Assembly: GCF_006494425.1 (NCBI RefSeq)
Contig: NZ_VHIV01000002.1
Location: forward strand, 310,001 to 374,000
Reading direction: 5' to 3'
Origin: Bacillus dicomae
GTDB taxonomy: Bacteria > Bacillota > Bacilli > Bacillales > Bacillaceae_G
Length of the DNA stretch: 64,000 nt
Shown: positions 38,506 to 47,175 of the stretch, one piece after another
Layout of the letters: each line of letters starts with the position of its first letter
Numbering within the stretch: position 1 is the stretch's first letter
Notes under the pieces: model-generated
Seen by the model: the letters and a program-made list of their open reading frames with translations, nothing else
Databases searched by the model: none
What the model was told of the DNA's origin: nothing
Made by a program: the position numbers and the translations under genes

Positions 38506-39259
38506 GAAAACAATCCGCCTCATCATTACGAGACAAGATGGACCAGACGCGCAAGCGTTTGATCAAGAGTTTGAAATTCCGTACCGTCCGAACATGAACA
38601 TTATTTCGGCGCTTATGGAAATACGTCGTAACCCTGTTGATTCAAAAGGAAACCAGACAACTCCGATTGCATGGGATATGAACTGTTTAGAAGAAGTATG
38701 TGGCGCATGTTCGATGGTGATTAACGGAAAACCACGTCAATCATGTACAGCGCTTATCGATCAATTAGAACAACCAATTCGCTTAAAGCCGATGAAGACA
38801 TTCCCAGTTGTACGTGACTTACAAGTTGACCGTAGTCGCATGTTTAATGCTCTAAAACGTGTTAAAGCTTGGATTCCAATTGATGGTACGTATGACTTAG
38901 GACCAGGGCCAAGAATGCCTGAGAAGAAACGTCAGTGGGCTTATGAGCTTTCAAAATGTATGACATGTGGCGTTTGCTTAGAATCATGTCCAAACGTAAA
39001 TAGTAAATCGGACTTTATTGGACCAGCACCGTTATCACAAGCTCGTTTATTCAACTCACATCCAACGGGTGAAATGCATAAAGCAGATCGCTTACGTGCG
39101 ATTATGGGTGATGGAGGACTTGCAAACTGTGGTAACTCTCAAAACTGTGTGCAATCATGTCCAAAGGGTATTCCATTAACAACTTCAATTGCGGCGTTAA
39201 ACCGTGATACAACAATTCAATCGTTCAAAGATTTCTTTGGTAGCGACAATAACTATTAA
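38498..39259 (+). CDS. sdhB: Succinate dehydrogenase iron-sulfur subunit
   Basis: Carries electrons from SdhA to the membrane anchor. The 253-residue product has the plant-type [2Fe-2S] motif CLEEVCGACSMVINGKPRQSC and the C-terminal cluster motifs CMTCGVCLESCP and CGNSQNCVQSCPKGIP for the [4Fe-4S] and [3Fe-4S] centres. The start ATG at 38498 lies inside the end of sdhA, after AAGGGGGAT. Confidence 0.97.
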   Translation: MSEKTIRLIITRQDGPDAQAFDQEFEIPYRPNMNIISALMEIRRNPVDSKGNQTTPIAWDMNCLEEVCGACSMVINGKPRQSCTALIDQLEQPIRLKPMKTFPVVRDLQVDRSRMFNALKRVKAWIPIDGTYDLGPGPRMPEKKRQWAYELSKCMTCGVCLESCPNVNSKSDFIGPAPLSQARLFNSHPTGEMHKADRLRAIMGDGGLANCGNSQNCVQSCPKGIPLTTSIAALNRDTTIQSFKDFFGSDNNY

Positions 39260-39260
39260 T

Positions 39261-39295
39261 AAATATTGCCTCTTCATATCGAAGAGGCAATATTT
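39261..39295 (+). terminator. sdhCAB terminator
   Basis: AAATATTGCCTCTTC / GAAGAGGCAATATTT near-perfect hairpin. Confidence 0.88.
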
Positions 39296-39352
39296 ATAAC
39301 TATATTTTTCTGTTTATTCTGTTTATTTTAAGGGCGAAAAGGAGAGGGAACA

Positions 39353-39799
39353 ATGAAGAGGATTTCTTATATTGAAGACTTTGAGCAATGGGAAAGTGGT
39401 TTTTCGTTTTACAACCCTGTAAAGGTTCGTTTTGGTGAAGTAGATATGTTTGGACATGTAAATAATGTCGTTGCCTTTACCTATTTTGAAGAAGCGCGTA
39501 TCGCATTGTTTAAAGAACTTGGATTTATGCAAGAATGGACGCATGAATCTTCCGAAACGATGATCGTTGTTGCGGATTTACAATGTAATTTTATTAAGCA
39601 AATATATTTTGATGAACAGTTGAAGGTGTATGTAAAGGCGGGATCAGTTGGGAATTCTTCATTAGATTTGCATTATATGGTGAAGAATGCAGAAGGAGAA
39701 GTTTGCTTAGTTGGTCGTGGAATGATGGTCCAAGCGTCGAAAAAAACGGGAAGAGGCGAACCGTGGCCTGAAGAGTGGAAGAAAAAATTACTACAATGA
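39353..39799 (+). CDS. ysmA: Acyl-CoA thioesterase (YsmA homologue)
   Basis: A hotdog-fold thioesterase that hydrolyses acyl-CoA in the cytoplasm. The 148-residue product has the 4-hydroxybenzoyl-CoA thioesterase motif RFGEVDMFGHVNNVVAFTYFEEARI with its catalytic aspartate. The start is ATG at 39353 after AAGGAGAGGGAA. In B. subtilis ysmA also follows sdhB and is followed directly by gerE. Here gerE lies 23 kb away. Confidence 0.88.
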   Translation: MKRISYIEDFEQWESGFSFYNPVKVRFGEVDMFGHVNNVVAFTYFEEARIALFKELGFMQEWTHESSETMIVVADLQCNFIKQIYFDEQLKVYVKAGSVGNSSLDLHYMVKNAEGEVCLVGRGMMVQASKKTGRGEPWPEEWKKKLLQ

Positions 39800-39809
39800 T
39801 AGAGTGAAA

Positions 39810-39844
39810 GAAAAATAAGAGAGCAATTTGCTCTCTTATTTTTT
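39810..39844. terminator. Bidirectional terminator
   Basis: AAAAATAAGAGAGCA / TGCTCTCTTATTTTT between convergent ysmA and the carboxypeptidase gene. Confidence 0.9.
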
Positions 39845-40615
39845 GTCTTCCATCGCTTCTTCTAATGTTAAATGATGTTTATATATGTATGTAGCGTATG
39901 GATTTCCAACGTAGCGCAAATGCCACGGTTCATATGCATATTCTGTTGTTTCTGTTTTATCTTCTAAATACCGGATGACAAAGCCAAATTCATGAGCATG
40001 TTCTGCTACCCATTTTCCTTCGGCTGTCTCTCCAAAAATAGGCTCTAATTGGAATTTAGCAGATTTTGAACTAATATCCATTGCTAAACCAGTTTGATGT
40101 TCACTTGTACCAGGAATGGCACTTACTGAATCAGCTTCAGCTTTTCCTTGACGTCTAACGTATGTATTATGTAATGACTTTTGACGTTTGTAGGAACGAT
40201 AACCAGATACAGCTGTAAGTTCAAGCCCTTCTTTCTTTGCCGCTTCAAACATATTTTCAAGCGCATCTGCAGCATCTTTGCGCAGCAATGTTTTTTCTTT
40301 ATCTTTTGGACTAGTAAAGGGTACGTTTGGTCTTGTTAAGTCTTCAGGTGTGTATCCATCTGGTAGTTTTCGATGTTTATTAACTAAGACAAGATTAGAC
40401 TCTGGATTTGTTACAACGGAAAAATCATTGTCTAGCTTCTTTGCATTATGATCAGCTTTTGGAAAAGCAGGAATCTCTTCTTTTTGGTGATTACTATGCT
40501 GTTGACTTTCGACAGCTTTCGCCCCGTTTTGTAGTGGTGATTTAGAACCAAAGTAAGCGAAAGAAGTGATACCGATTACAATAGTAGCGGCAGAAATAAT
40601 TATTAACTTTTTCAT
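39836..40615 (-). CDS. VanY-family D-alanyl-D-alanine carboxypeptidase
   Basis: A zinc peptidase that trims the terminal D-Ala of cell-wall stem peptides outside the membrane. The 259-residue product has an N-terminal signal-anchor (about 2-20), a Gln/His-rich linker, and the VanY/DacB domain. Zinc and catalytic motifs are SGYRSYKRQKSLHN, SEHQTGLAMDIS (HxxGxxxD) and EPWHLRYVG (ExxH). The start is ATG at 40615. It is a single-gene unit. VanY here need not mean vancomycin resistance, since no VanH/A/X genes lie near. Confidence 0.9.
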   Translation of the reverse strand: MKKLIIISAATIVIGITSFAYFGSKSPLQNGAKAVESQQHSNHQKEEIPAFPKADHNAKKLDNDFSVVTNPESNLVLVNKHRKLPDGYTPEDLTRPNVPFTSPKDKEKTLLRKDAADALENMFEAAKKEGLELTAVSGYRSYKRQKSLHNTYVRRQGKAEADSVSAIPGTSEHQTGLAMDISSKSAKFQLEPIFGETAEGKWVAEHAHEFGFVIRYLEDKTETTEYAYEPWHLRYVGNPYATYIYKHHLTLEEAMEDKK

Positions 40616-40879
40616 GATGCCTTGTAATCACAGTCCTTTCTTAATAAAATATGTATTGTTTTTATTATAAGTCTAGTTTGTTGAAAAAGAAATATAAGAG
40701 TCGTAACGTAATAGAAATGCAAAGAAAATGTCAGAAAATGTGTGAAATTGTAGTATTTTTTCATTTAATTCATTTCTTATCTTTCATGAAATGAATTTTT
40801 TATGTAATATATATACATAAGAAGATGTAGCGATTATCGAGAATAAAGAACTTCTTGTATAGACTAGGAGTGAATGGGA

Positions 40880-41674
40880 ATGGATTTTGCAACAATTATT
40901 GGACTTATTTTAGGATTTGTAGCAGTGGTAGTAGGGATGGTCGTCAAGGGCGCTGACGTAAATGCCTTATTGAATCCTGCCGCAGCATTAATTATTTTTA
41001 TCGGTACATTTGCTGCAGTATGTATCGCATTTCCGATGAATCAACTAAAAAGGGTTCCAAAATTATTTAAAGTTCTTTTTGGTTCAAATAAAAAGGATTT
41101 GAGTTATGAACAGTTGCTAGAATTGTTTGTTCATTGGACATCAGAAAGTAGAAAATACGGTATTTTGTCTTTAGAGCAACAATTAGACAAAATTCAAGAT
41201 GAATTTCTTTTGCGTGGTATGAAATTTGTGATTGATGGCGTATCTGCAGAAGATTTAGAACAGATTCTAGAAGCTGAATTAGAAGCAATTGAAGAAAGGC
41301 ATGCAAAAGGAGCGGCAATTTTTTCTCAAGCTGGTACGTATGCACCAACATTAGGGGTTTTAGGTGCTGTTATCGGTCTTGTAGCTGCACTTGGTAATTT
41401 AACTGATATTGAAAAGTTAGGACATGCTATTTCAGGTGCGTTTATTGCAACGATTTTTGGTATTTTCTCAGGTTATGTATTATGGCATCCATTTGCAAAT
41501 AAGTTAAAACAAAAATCTGCAGCTGAAATCGAGAAAAAGCGTTTAATCATTGATTGTTTATTAATGTTACAAGAAGGTACATATCCGTTTATTATGAAGA
41601 ACCGCATTTTAGGTTCACTTTCTGCAACTGAGCGTAAAAAGTTAGAAAAAGGAGCAGAAAACAATGCGGAGTAA
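40880..41674 (+). CDS. motA: Flagellar stator protein MotA
   Basis: With MotB it forms the ion channel that drives the flagellum. The 264-residue product has four helices (about 1-20, 33-52, 150-172, 185-205) and the conserved APTLGVLGAVIGLVAALGNL and GIFSGYVLWHPFANKLK segments. The in-frame ATG at 40874 sits against the ribosome site AGGAGTGA, so ATG at 40880 is preferred. motB overlaps its end by 11 bases. The pair stands alone, away from any flagellar operon. Confidence 0.92.
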   Translation: MDFATIIGLILGFVAVVVGMVVKGADVNALLNPAAALIIFIGTFAAVCIAFPMNQLKRVPKLFKVLFGSNKKDLSYEQLLELFVHWTSESRKYGILSLEQQLDKIQDEFLLRGMKFVIDGVSAEDLEQILEAELEAIEERHAKGAAIFSQAGTYAPTLGVLGAVIGLVAALGNLTDIEKLGHAISGAFIATIFGIFSGYVLWHPFANKLKQKSAAEIEKKRLIIDCLLMLQEGTYPFIMKNRILGSLSATERKKLEKGAENNAE

Positions 41675-42452
41675 GAAAAATAGAAGAGGCAAAAAGAAAA
41701 AACATGATGAGCATATCGACGAAACTTGGTTAATTCCATATTCTGATATGTTAACGTTGTTATTTGCATTGTTCATCGTTTTATTCGCAATGAGTAGTAT
41801 AGATGCTGCGAAGTTTAAACAGATGGCAGTTGCTTTTCGAAGTGAATTAGCCGGTGGAACAGGCAACAAAGAATTTTTAAGTGATCAGAAGCCAAATGAT
41901 GAAAAGGAATTATCAGCGAGTAGCCTTGAGGCAGAACAAACAAAAAAACAAGAAGAAGCTAGAGCCAAAGAAAAAAAAGAAATGGATGAATTGAAAGCAT
42001 TACAAAAAAAGATTGATCAATATATTAATGAGAAACAATTATCCTCTTCTTTTCAAACTAAATTAACTGAAAAGGGATTAATGGTGACAATATTAGAGAA
42101 TGTGTTGTTTGATTCCGGGAAAGCAGATGTGAAATTAGAATCTTTAGGGATTGCAAAAGAGATGTCTAGCTTACTTGTTTCAGCATCACCCCGTGAAATT
42201 ACAGTATCCGGTCATACGGATAATGTCCCAATTGCCAATGCACAGTTTGCATCGAATTGGGAATTAAGTACGCAGCGGGCAGTTAATTTTATGCAAGTAT
42301 TACTGCAAAATAAAGAATTACAACCAGAAAAATTTAGTGCGATTGGTTACGGAGAATACCGTTCAATTGCTCCAAACGATACACAAGAAGGAAAGGCAAA
42401 GAATAGACGTGTGGAAGTGTTTATCTTGCCTTTAACAGAGAATGCAAAATAA
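41664..42452 (+). CDS. motB: Flagellar stator protein MotB
   Basis: Peptidoglycan-anchored stator partner. The 262-residue product has a basic N-terminus (RSKKNRRGKKKKHDEHIDETW). One helix carries the ion-binding aspartate (LIPYSDMLTLLFALFIVLFAMSS). A Glu/Lys coiled linker and an OmpA-like domain follow (ILENVLFDSGKADV, VSGHTDNVPIA, GYGEYRSIAPNDTQEGKAKNRRVEV). The HDEHIDETWLIPYSDML segment resembles proton-type MotB of B. subtilis more than sodium-type MotS. That reading is from recall. Confidence 0.93.
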   Translation: MRSKKNRRGKKKKHDEHIDETWLIPYSDMLTLLFALFIVLFAMSSIDAAKFKQMAVAFRSELAGGTGNKEFLSDQKPNDEKELSASSLEAEQTKKQEEARAKEKKEMDELKALQKKIDQYINEKQLSSSFQTKLTEKGLMVTILENVLFDSGKADVKLESLGIAKEMSSLLVSASPREITVSGHTDNVPIANAQFASNWELSTQRAVNFMQVLLQNKELQPEKFSAIGYGEYRSIAPNDTQEGKAKNRRVEVFILPLTENAK

Positions 42453-42485
42453 AGAGGATGGCGAATGCCATCCTCTTTATTTTGC
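42449..42485. terminator. Bidirectional terminator
   Basis: AAATAAAGAGGATGGC / GCCATCCTCTTTATTT hairpin between convergent motB and the phosphatase gene. Confidence 0.92.
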
Positions 42486-43304
42486 ATCAAATGATTTTAA
42501 GTTGTCGCGACGGATTTTATCTTTTTCTGCATCTGATTTTTTGAAATCATAATCATATAAAGCGCCTTCCCAATCACCATACATCGGATTAGGGAAAATA
42601 ATAAATTTCTCACCAAATTGTGCTTTAGAATCTACTACTGCTTGATTGCGATCTTTTACAGACTTTCCATCAAAACCAGTGAAATCAGATAAGTTATCAC
42701 CGAAGAATAAGACGATATTATGTGTTTGAGAAATGAGTTCACGTCGTTTTTCTTTTCCTTTTTCTTTCGGATCTTGTAGTAATATATGTTCTTTCGTTGC
42801 TTGAGGAGCACCTACACGCTCAAGGTTTTTAATTGTTGCATCTAGTTGGTTCGTTTTGCGATTTGAGATGTAGTAAATATCTACACCTTTAGACTCTGTA
42901 TATTTTAAGAAATCAATTGCACCTGGAAGGGCCTCAGCTTCAGCCTTATTAATCCAATCATCCCATTTATACGGATAGCCTTTTCCTGTTTTTACGCTCA
43001 TGGCTTGATGAGGACTGTTGTCTAAAACTGTTTCATCTAAATCAAGTACGATAGCGGGTTTTTTCTCTGTCCCTTTTGCAAGAGCTGCATCAAGCTTCAA
43101 TTGACCGATATTGTATCCTTGGTAGTACAGTGCTTTCGTTTCACCGGCTGTTTGATACCATAAATCAGCCATTAATTGCTGTTCTGTTAATTTTACTTTC
43201 TCTTCTTTCGCCACTGTTTTCTCTGTTGTTCCTGAACATGCTACAAGCGATGTAGATAGAACCGCTACAGATAATAAAGTGGTAATGCCCCTCTTCATCT
43301 TCAT
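42477..43304 (-). CDS. HAD-type acid phosphatase lipoprotein, e(P4) family
   Basis: Surface-anchored class C acid phosphatase, expected to remove phosphate from nucleotides or other monoesters outside the membrane. The 275-residue product has a lipoprotein signal with lipobox SLVAC (Cys23). The HAD nucleophile motif is VLDLDETVLDNS (DxDxT), with later motifs YYISNRK and LFFGDNLSDF supplying the Thr/Ser, Lys and acidic residues. The start is ATG at 43304 behind GGAGGGTAC. It is a single-gene unit. Confidence 0.9.
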   Translation of the reverse strand: MKMKRGITTLLSVAVLSTSLVACSGTTEKTVAKEEKVKLTEQQLMADLWYQTAGETKALYYQGYNIGQLKLDAALAKGTEKKPAIVLDLDETVLDNSPHQAMSVKTGKGYPYKWDDWINKAEAEALPGAIDFLKYTESKGVDIYYISNRKTNQLDATIKNLERVGAPQATKEHILLQDPKEKGKEKRRELISQTHNIVLFFGDNLSDFTGFDGKSVKDRNQAVVDSKAQFGEKFIIFPNPMYGDWEGALYDYDFKKSDAEKDKIRRDNLKSFDAK

Positions 43305-43648
43305 ATGTACCCTCCTTGATGTTAGAAAACCAGTTAATATTATATATCGAAAAATAATATTTTTTGTATGAACATTTGCATATTGTCTTTTATATATATA
43401 GTAGTATGTCCTATATTAGAAAGATGAGAAAAAATGATGGGAATTATTTTGACAAGTTTAATTGTCGAAATGACAATTATAATTGACAAATCATGTGATT
43501 TTATTTACAATTTTAACTAAATGAAACAAATGATGGATTAGAGAGATACTACATAATAAGAGGATGGAGTGTAGTGCTATATTTTATCCTGCATAAACAT
43601 AGTCTTTGAAAGAGAGTATGAATGATACTAAAGGGGAGGCTTTATACT
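43305..43648. other. 344-base intergenic region with an AATTGTC palindrome
   Basis: No gene seen. The notable element is AATTGTC-GAAAT-GACAATT at 43460-43478, with a further AATTGACAA copy at 43481-43489. It may be an operator for the ABC genes that follow. The rest is AT-rich without a clear hairpin. Confidence 0.45.
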
Positions 43649-44533
43649 TTGAGTTTACAAATTCAAAATTTAACGAAACTATTTGGGGAATCAAAAGCGG
43701 TTAACGACTTGCAAATTTCGTTACCAAAAGGTGAAGTGCTAGGATTACTTGGGCGAAATGGTGCAGGGAAAACAACGACAATCAAAATGCTTCTCGGATT
43801 ATTAACGCCAAATGAAGGCTCTATTACATGGGATGGAAAACTATTTGGGACTAGTGGGGTAACGATTGGATATTTACCAGAAGAAAGAGGTTTATATACA
43901 AAAAGTAGAGTAATAGACCAGTTGCGATATTTTGGTAGATTAGAAGGAATGGCGAAAAAAGAAGTAGATCTTGCTATTGATCACTGGTTAGATCGATTAG
44001 CAATACCGGAATATAAATTTAAAACGGCAGGAGAACTTTCAAAAGGGAACCAGCAAAAAATTCAATTGATTGCTGCTCTTCTTCATAATCCTGAACTTCT
44101 CATTTTAGATGAACCATTTAGCGGACTTGACCCAGTAAATGCTGGGATGTTAGCTAGCATTATTGAAGAACAAATACAGAGTGGAAAGACAATTATTTTA
44201 TCTAGTCATCGTATGGAACAAGTAGAGGCTTTTTGCCAACATGTATGTATTTTGAAAAAAGGTGAAGCAGTCGTAAAAGGCCAGTTAAGTGATATAAAAA
44301 AAGAATACGGTTTCCGTAATTTAACGATTGAAGATACAGAAGAGAATGAGAAGGGATTAGAAGCTATACATGTATCGTATGAAAAACAACAAGGCCTTCT
44401 TTATGTGCAAGTACAAGATGATGCAGAAGCTCTTAACATTTTGCAGCAGTTGCAAGAACAAGGTATTACCTTACGACAATTTAAAATGTTAGAGCCGACG
44501 TTAAACGAAATCTTTGTAGAGAGGGCGAAATAA
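43649..44533 (+). CDS. ABC exporter ATP-binding protein (NatA/YhaQ-like)
   Basis: The 294-residue ATPase has Walker A GRNGAGKTT, signature LSKGNQQKIQLIAAL, Walker B LLILDEPFSGLDP and switch His in SSHRMEQ. A C-terminal DUF4162-like extension ends LEPTLNEIFVERAK. This layout is that of NatA (Na+ export) and its relative YhaQ. The start is TTG at 43649, nine bases after AAGGGGAGG. The longer in-frame start at 43622 lacks a site. The permease gene starts two bases after its stop. Confidence 0.88.
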   Translation: MSLQIQNLTKLFGESKAVNDLQISLPKGEVLGLLGRNGAGKTTTIKMLLGLLTPNEGSITWDGKLFGTSGVTIGYLPEERGLYTKSRVIDQLRYFGRLEGMAKKEVDLAIDHWLDRLAIPEYKFKTAGELSKGNQQKIQLIAALLHNPELLILDEPFSGLDPVNAGMLASIIEEQIQSGKTIILSSHRMEQVEAFCQHVCILKKGEAVVKGQLSDIKKEYGFRNLTIEDTEENEKGLEAIHVSYEKQQGLLYVQVQDDAEALNILQQLQEQGITLRQFKMLEPTLNEIFVERAK

Positions 44534-44535
44534 CG

Positions 44536-45756
44536 ATGCGTAAATTTTCTCACGTATTTTCATTTTATTTCAGGGAAGCATTTTTATCTAAAAAATCATT
44601 AATTACGAGTGCGATTTTATTTTTAGTTGTGTTTGGCCTTTTTGCTTTTAATCATTTCACAGCTGATAAAGATAAAGGAAAAGATAAGTTTGCCGTAGTA
44701 ACGGAAAGCGATACGTATAAAGTGCAAGAAAGTGATGTAACAAAGTTACTTCCGTCTGTTAAAGTAACGGTAGAAAGTAAGGATAAATTTAATGAGCTAC
44801 GTAAGCAAGTAGAAGATGGGGATTTAGACGGTTTATTCCGTATTACAGAAAAGAATGGTATTCCAGAAGTGACGTATATGTATAGTGGTTTTCCGAGCCA
44901 ATCAACGGCCACACTTATGGCAAGTTATTTGAAGGAACAGTATACAGCGATAATGATTGAAAAAAATAATGTATCTGCAGAAGTAGCAAAACAGTTACAG
45001 ATGGAAATTCCGTTAAAACAAGAGGCAGTAAAGGATCATGCATCTTCCTTTGGGATTGGCTATGTTTTCTCGTTTGCTTTATATATGTTTATTGTTATCT
45101 TTGGTGCTGCAATTGGAACAACGGTAGCATCTGAAAAATCATCCCGTGTTATGGAGTTAATGCTTCCGAAAGTAAAACCATTAACAATGCTACATGCCAA
45201 GATTTTAGCAATTGTTTCTAGCGCTTTACTATTACTAGTTATTGGCTCCTTCGGTTTTCTTGTACCACGTTTATTAGGATGGGTAGATTTAGATAATGCA
45301 TCTTTAGTAGGACTCACACTAGATTTTTCTAAATTGGATGCTGTAGTAATTAGTATGTTCTTTGTGTATTTTGTTACGGGTTACTTACTATACGCAATGC
45401 TATATGCAGCAGTGGGTGCTGTTGTATCGAAAATTGAGGATGTGCAATCTCTTTCATTCCCGATTACAATGCTAGGTATGGCAGCATTTTTCATTAGTAT
45501 TAAATCGCTATTTGATCCTAATAGTACATTAGCTATAGTTAGTTCATATATTCCATTCTTTACACCTATGGTTACTTTTTCAAGGCTTGTAGCTGGTGAA
45601 GCGGGCACTGTAGAAATTATTGTGACGTTAGTCATTTTATTAGTGACTATTGTTATCGTTAATATGCTTGCAAGCCGTATTTACGTAAACGGTGTAATGA
45701 ATTACTCAGATAAAGTGAAATTTAAAGACTTAGCGAAATTTATAAAGCGTCAATAA
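44536..45756 (+). CDS. ABC exporter permease (NatB/YhaP-like)
   Basis: The 406-residue membrane protein has a first helix near 22-38 and a large extracellular region of about 130 residues. Five or so helices follow in the C-terminal half, with the conserved EKSSRVMELMLPKVKPLTMLHAKI loop. This is the NatB/YhaP type of ABC-2 permease. The pair may export sodium, another cation or a toxic compound. The substrate is not readable from sequence. Confidence 0.87.
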   Translation: MRKFSHVFSFYFREAFLSKKSLITSAILFLVVFGLFAFNHFTADKDKGKDKFAVVTESDTYKVQESDVTKLLPSVKVTVESKDKFNELRKQVEDGDLDGLFRITEKNGIPEVTYMYSGFPSQSTATLMASYLKEQYTAIMIEKNNVSAEVAKQLQMEIPLKQEAVKDHASSFGIGYVFSFALYMFIVIFGAAIGTTVASEKSSRVMELMLPKVKPLTMLHAKILAIVSSALLLLVIGSFGFLVPRLLGWVDLDNASLVGLTLDFSKLDAVVISMFFVYFVTGYLLYAMLYAAVGAVVSKIEDVQSLSFPITMLGMAAFFISIKSLFDPNSTLAIVSSYIPFFTPMVTFSRLVAGEAGTVEIIVTLVILLVTIVIVNMLASRIYVNGVMNYSDKVKFKDLAKFIKRQ

Positions 45757-45760
45757 TGAG

Positions 45761-45800
45761 AGAAAAGCATGATTTCCTATTGAAATCATGCTTTTTCTTT
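45761..45800 (+). terminator. Terminator of the Nat-like operon
   Basis: GAAAAGCATGATTTC / GAAATCATGCTTTTTC hairpin with T-rich end. Confidence 0.9.
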
Positions 45801-45874
45801 ATGTATAAATTAAAAATAGTATATAATAATAAGAGTCGTCTTTTAATAGAATGAATAAAAAGGAGGGTGTGCAG

Positions 45875-46306
45875 ATGGGGATTAGTAGTCGTTTTACAGT
45901 AGGTGTTCATATGCTGACATTACTTGCGATAGATCGAAACTCTCGCTGTACCTCTGAATGGATTGCTGGTAGTGTGAATACGAATCCAGTTGTGATTCGT
46001 CGCATTACAGGAATGTTGAAGAGAGCAGGACTTGTTGATGTACAAGCTGGTAAAGGTGGTACGACACTTGCTCGTGATTTAGAAGAAATTACATTACTTG
46101 ATGTATATAAAGCAGTGGAAGTTGTAGAAGAAGGACAGCTATTTTCCTTCCATGAAAATCCCAACATTGAATGTCCAGTAGGAGCTAATATTCAATCAGT
46201 ATTAGAAATTATTTTAATGCAAGCGCAAGAAGCGATGGAAAATGTACTTGCAAATGTAACGGTAGATCAATTAGTTACAAATTTAAAGTCTAAAATGAAA
46301 GAATAA
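45875..46306 (+). CDS. Rrf2-family transcriptional regulator (YwnA-like)
   Basis: The 143-residue product has the Rrf2 winged helix at its N-terminus (SSRFTVGVHMLTLLAIDRNS, WIAGSVNTNPVVIRRITGML, AGKGGTTLARDLEEITLLD). It holds a single cysteine in the sensor part (NIECPVGANI), whereas iron-sulfur members such as IscR and NsrR have three, so it probably does not carry a cluster. ATG at 45875 is preferred over 45851 because AAAGGAGGG lies between them. Its target is unknown. Confidence 0.88.
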   Translation: MGISSRFTVGVHMLTLLAIDRNSRCTSEWIAGSVNTNPVVIRRITGMLKRAGLVDVQAGKGGTTLARDLEEITLLDVYKAVEVVEEGQLFSFHENPNIECPVGANIQSVLEIILMQAQEAMENVLANVTVDQLVTNLKSKMKE

Positions 46307-46346
46307 AAAAGCGAGCATCCTCATAATGAGGGCTCGCCTTTTTTTA
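46305..46346. terminator. Bidirectional terminator
   Basis: GCGAGCATCCTCA / TGAGGGCTCGC hairpin flanked by an A-run and a T-run, between the convergent Rrf2 and aquaporin genes. Confidence 0.9.
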
Positions 46347-46365
46347 TTCAGAAATATTGAAAATT

Positions 46366-47031
46366 CTATTTTTCAGTATTTAAAATGAATTTACCAACAA
46401 TAGCTGCTACGATACCACCAAGAATTGGGGCAACGATGAATACCCATAGTTGAGAAAGTGCTTCTCCGCCAGCGAATAAAGCTGGTGCGATACTACGAGC
46501 TGGGTTAACAGAAGTTCCAGTTAACGGAATACCTAATAAGTGAATTAACACTAATGTGAAACCAATTACTAATCCTGCTAAAGAAGAACTTCCTTTTTTA
46601 CCTGTTACAGCAACGATGACTAATACGAATACGAAAGTTAAAATAAATTCCACTAGAAATGCTCCAGATAAACCAAGAGTTCCAAAACCATTTTGTCCTA
46701 AATTATCTAAAGGTGCTTTAGCAGATTTTAAAATTGTTACTAACGTTGCAGTTCCTAATAAACCACCTAAAATTTGAGCTAATACATAATAACAAAGTTC
46801 CATAGCGTTCATTCTTTTATTGATGAACATAGCTACTGATACTGCTGGGTTAATGTGACATCCAGAAATTGTTCCGATGCTATATGCCATTGCTACGATA
46901 GATAAACCGAAAGCCATAGCGATTCCTAATGTTCCAATTCCTTCAATTCCGCCGCCAAGGACAGCTACTCCAGTTCCGAATAATACAAGTACAAATGTAC
47001 CAATAAATTCAGCGATTGCTTTTTTTAACAT
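46366..47031 (-). CDS. aqpZ: Aquaporin of the MIP family (AqpZ-like)
   Basis: A channel for water in the cell membrane. The 221-residue product has six helices and the two half-helix motifs ISGCHINPAVS and GTSVNPARS. The histidine in LVLIHLLGIP and the Arg of NPAR match the narrow selectivity filter of water channels rather than glycerol facilitators, which supports the AqpZ reading. The start is ATG at 47031 behind GGAGGTAAAT. It is a single-gene unit. Confidence 0.88.
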   Translation of the reverse strand: MLKKAIAEFIGTFVLVLFGTGVAVLGGGIEGIGTLGIAMAFGLSIVAMAYSIGTISGCHINPAVSVAMFINKRMNAMELCYYVLAQILGGLLGTATLVTILKSAKAPLDNLGQNGFGTLGLSGAFLVEFILTFVFVLVIVAVTGKKGSSSLAGLVIGFTLVLIHLLGIPLTGTSVNPARSIAPALFAGGEALSQLWVFIVAPILGGIVAAIVGKFILNTEK

Positions 47032-47132
47032 AATTTACCTCCTATTATTGCGCATGAAACGTATTATAACATAAGTTTTAGTATAAACAGCTAATGAAAT
47101 ACTATTCTGATAAGGCGAAATAGGGGGACAAT

Positions 47133-47175
47133 AAAAAAAGAGTGTGGCTCTTTGTTTATAGAACCACACTCTTTG
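47133..47175 (-). terminator. Terminator of the DMT exporter gene
   Basis: AAAGAGTGTGG / CCACACTCTTT stem just after the minus-strand stop, with an A-run on the plus strand. Confidence 0.85.

Noticed and set aside
39836-40615. VanY-like gene as part of a vancomycin resistance cluster
   Set aside because: No VanH, VanA/B, VanX or VanRS homologues lie nearby. The gene is a lone carboxypeptidase of a kind common in Bacillus.
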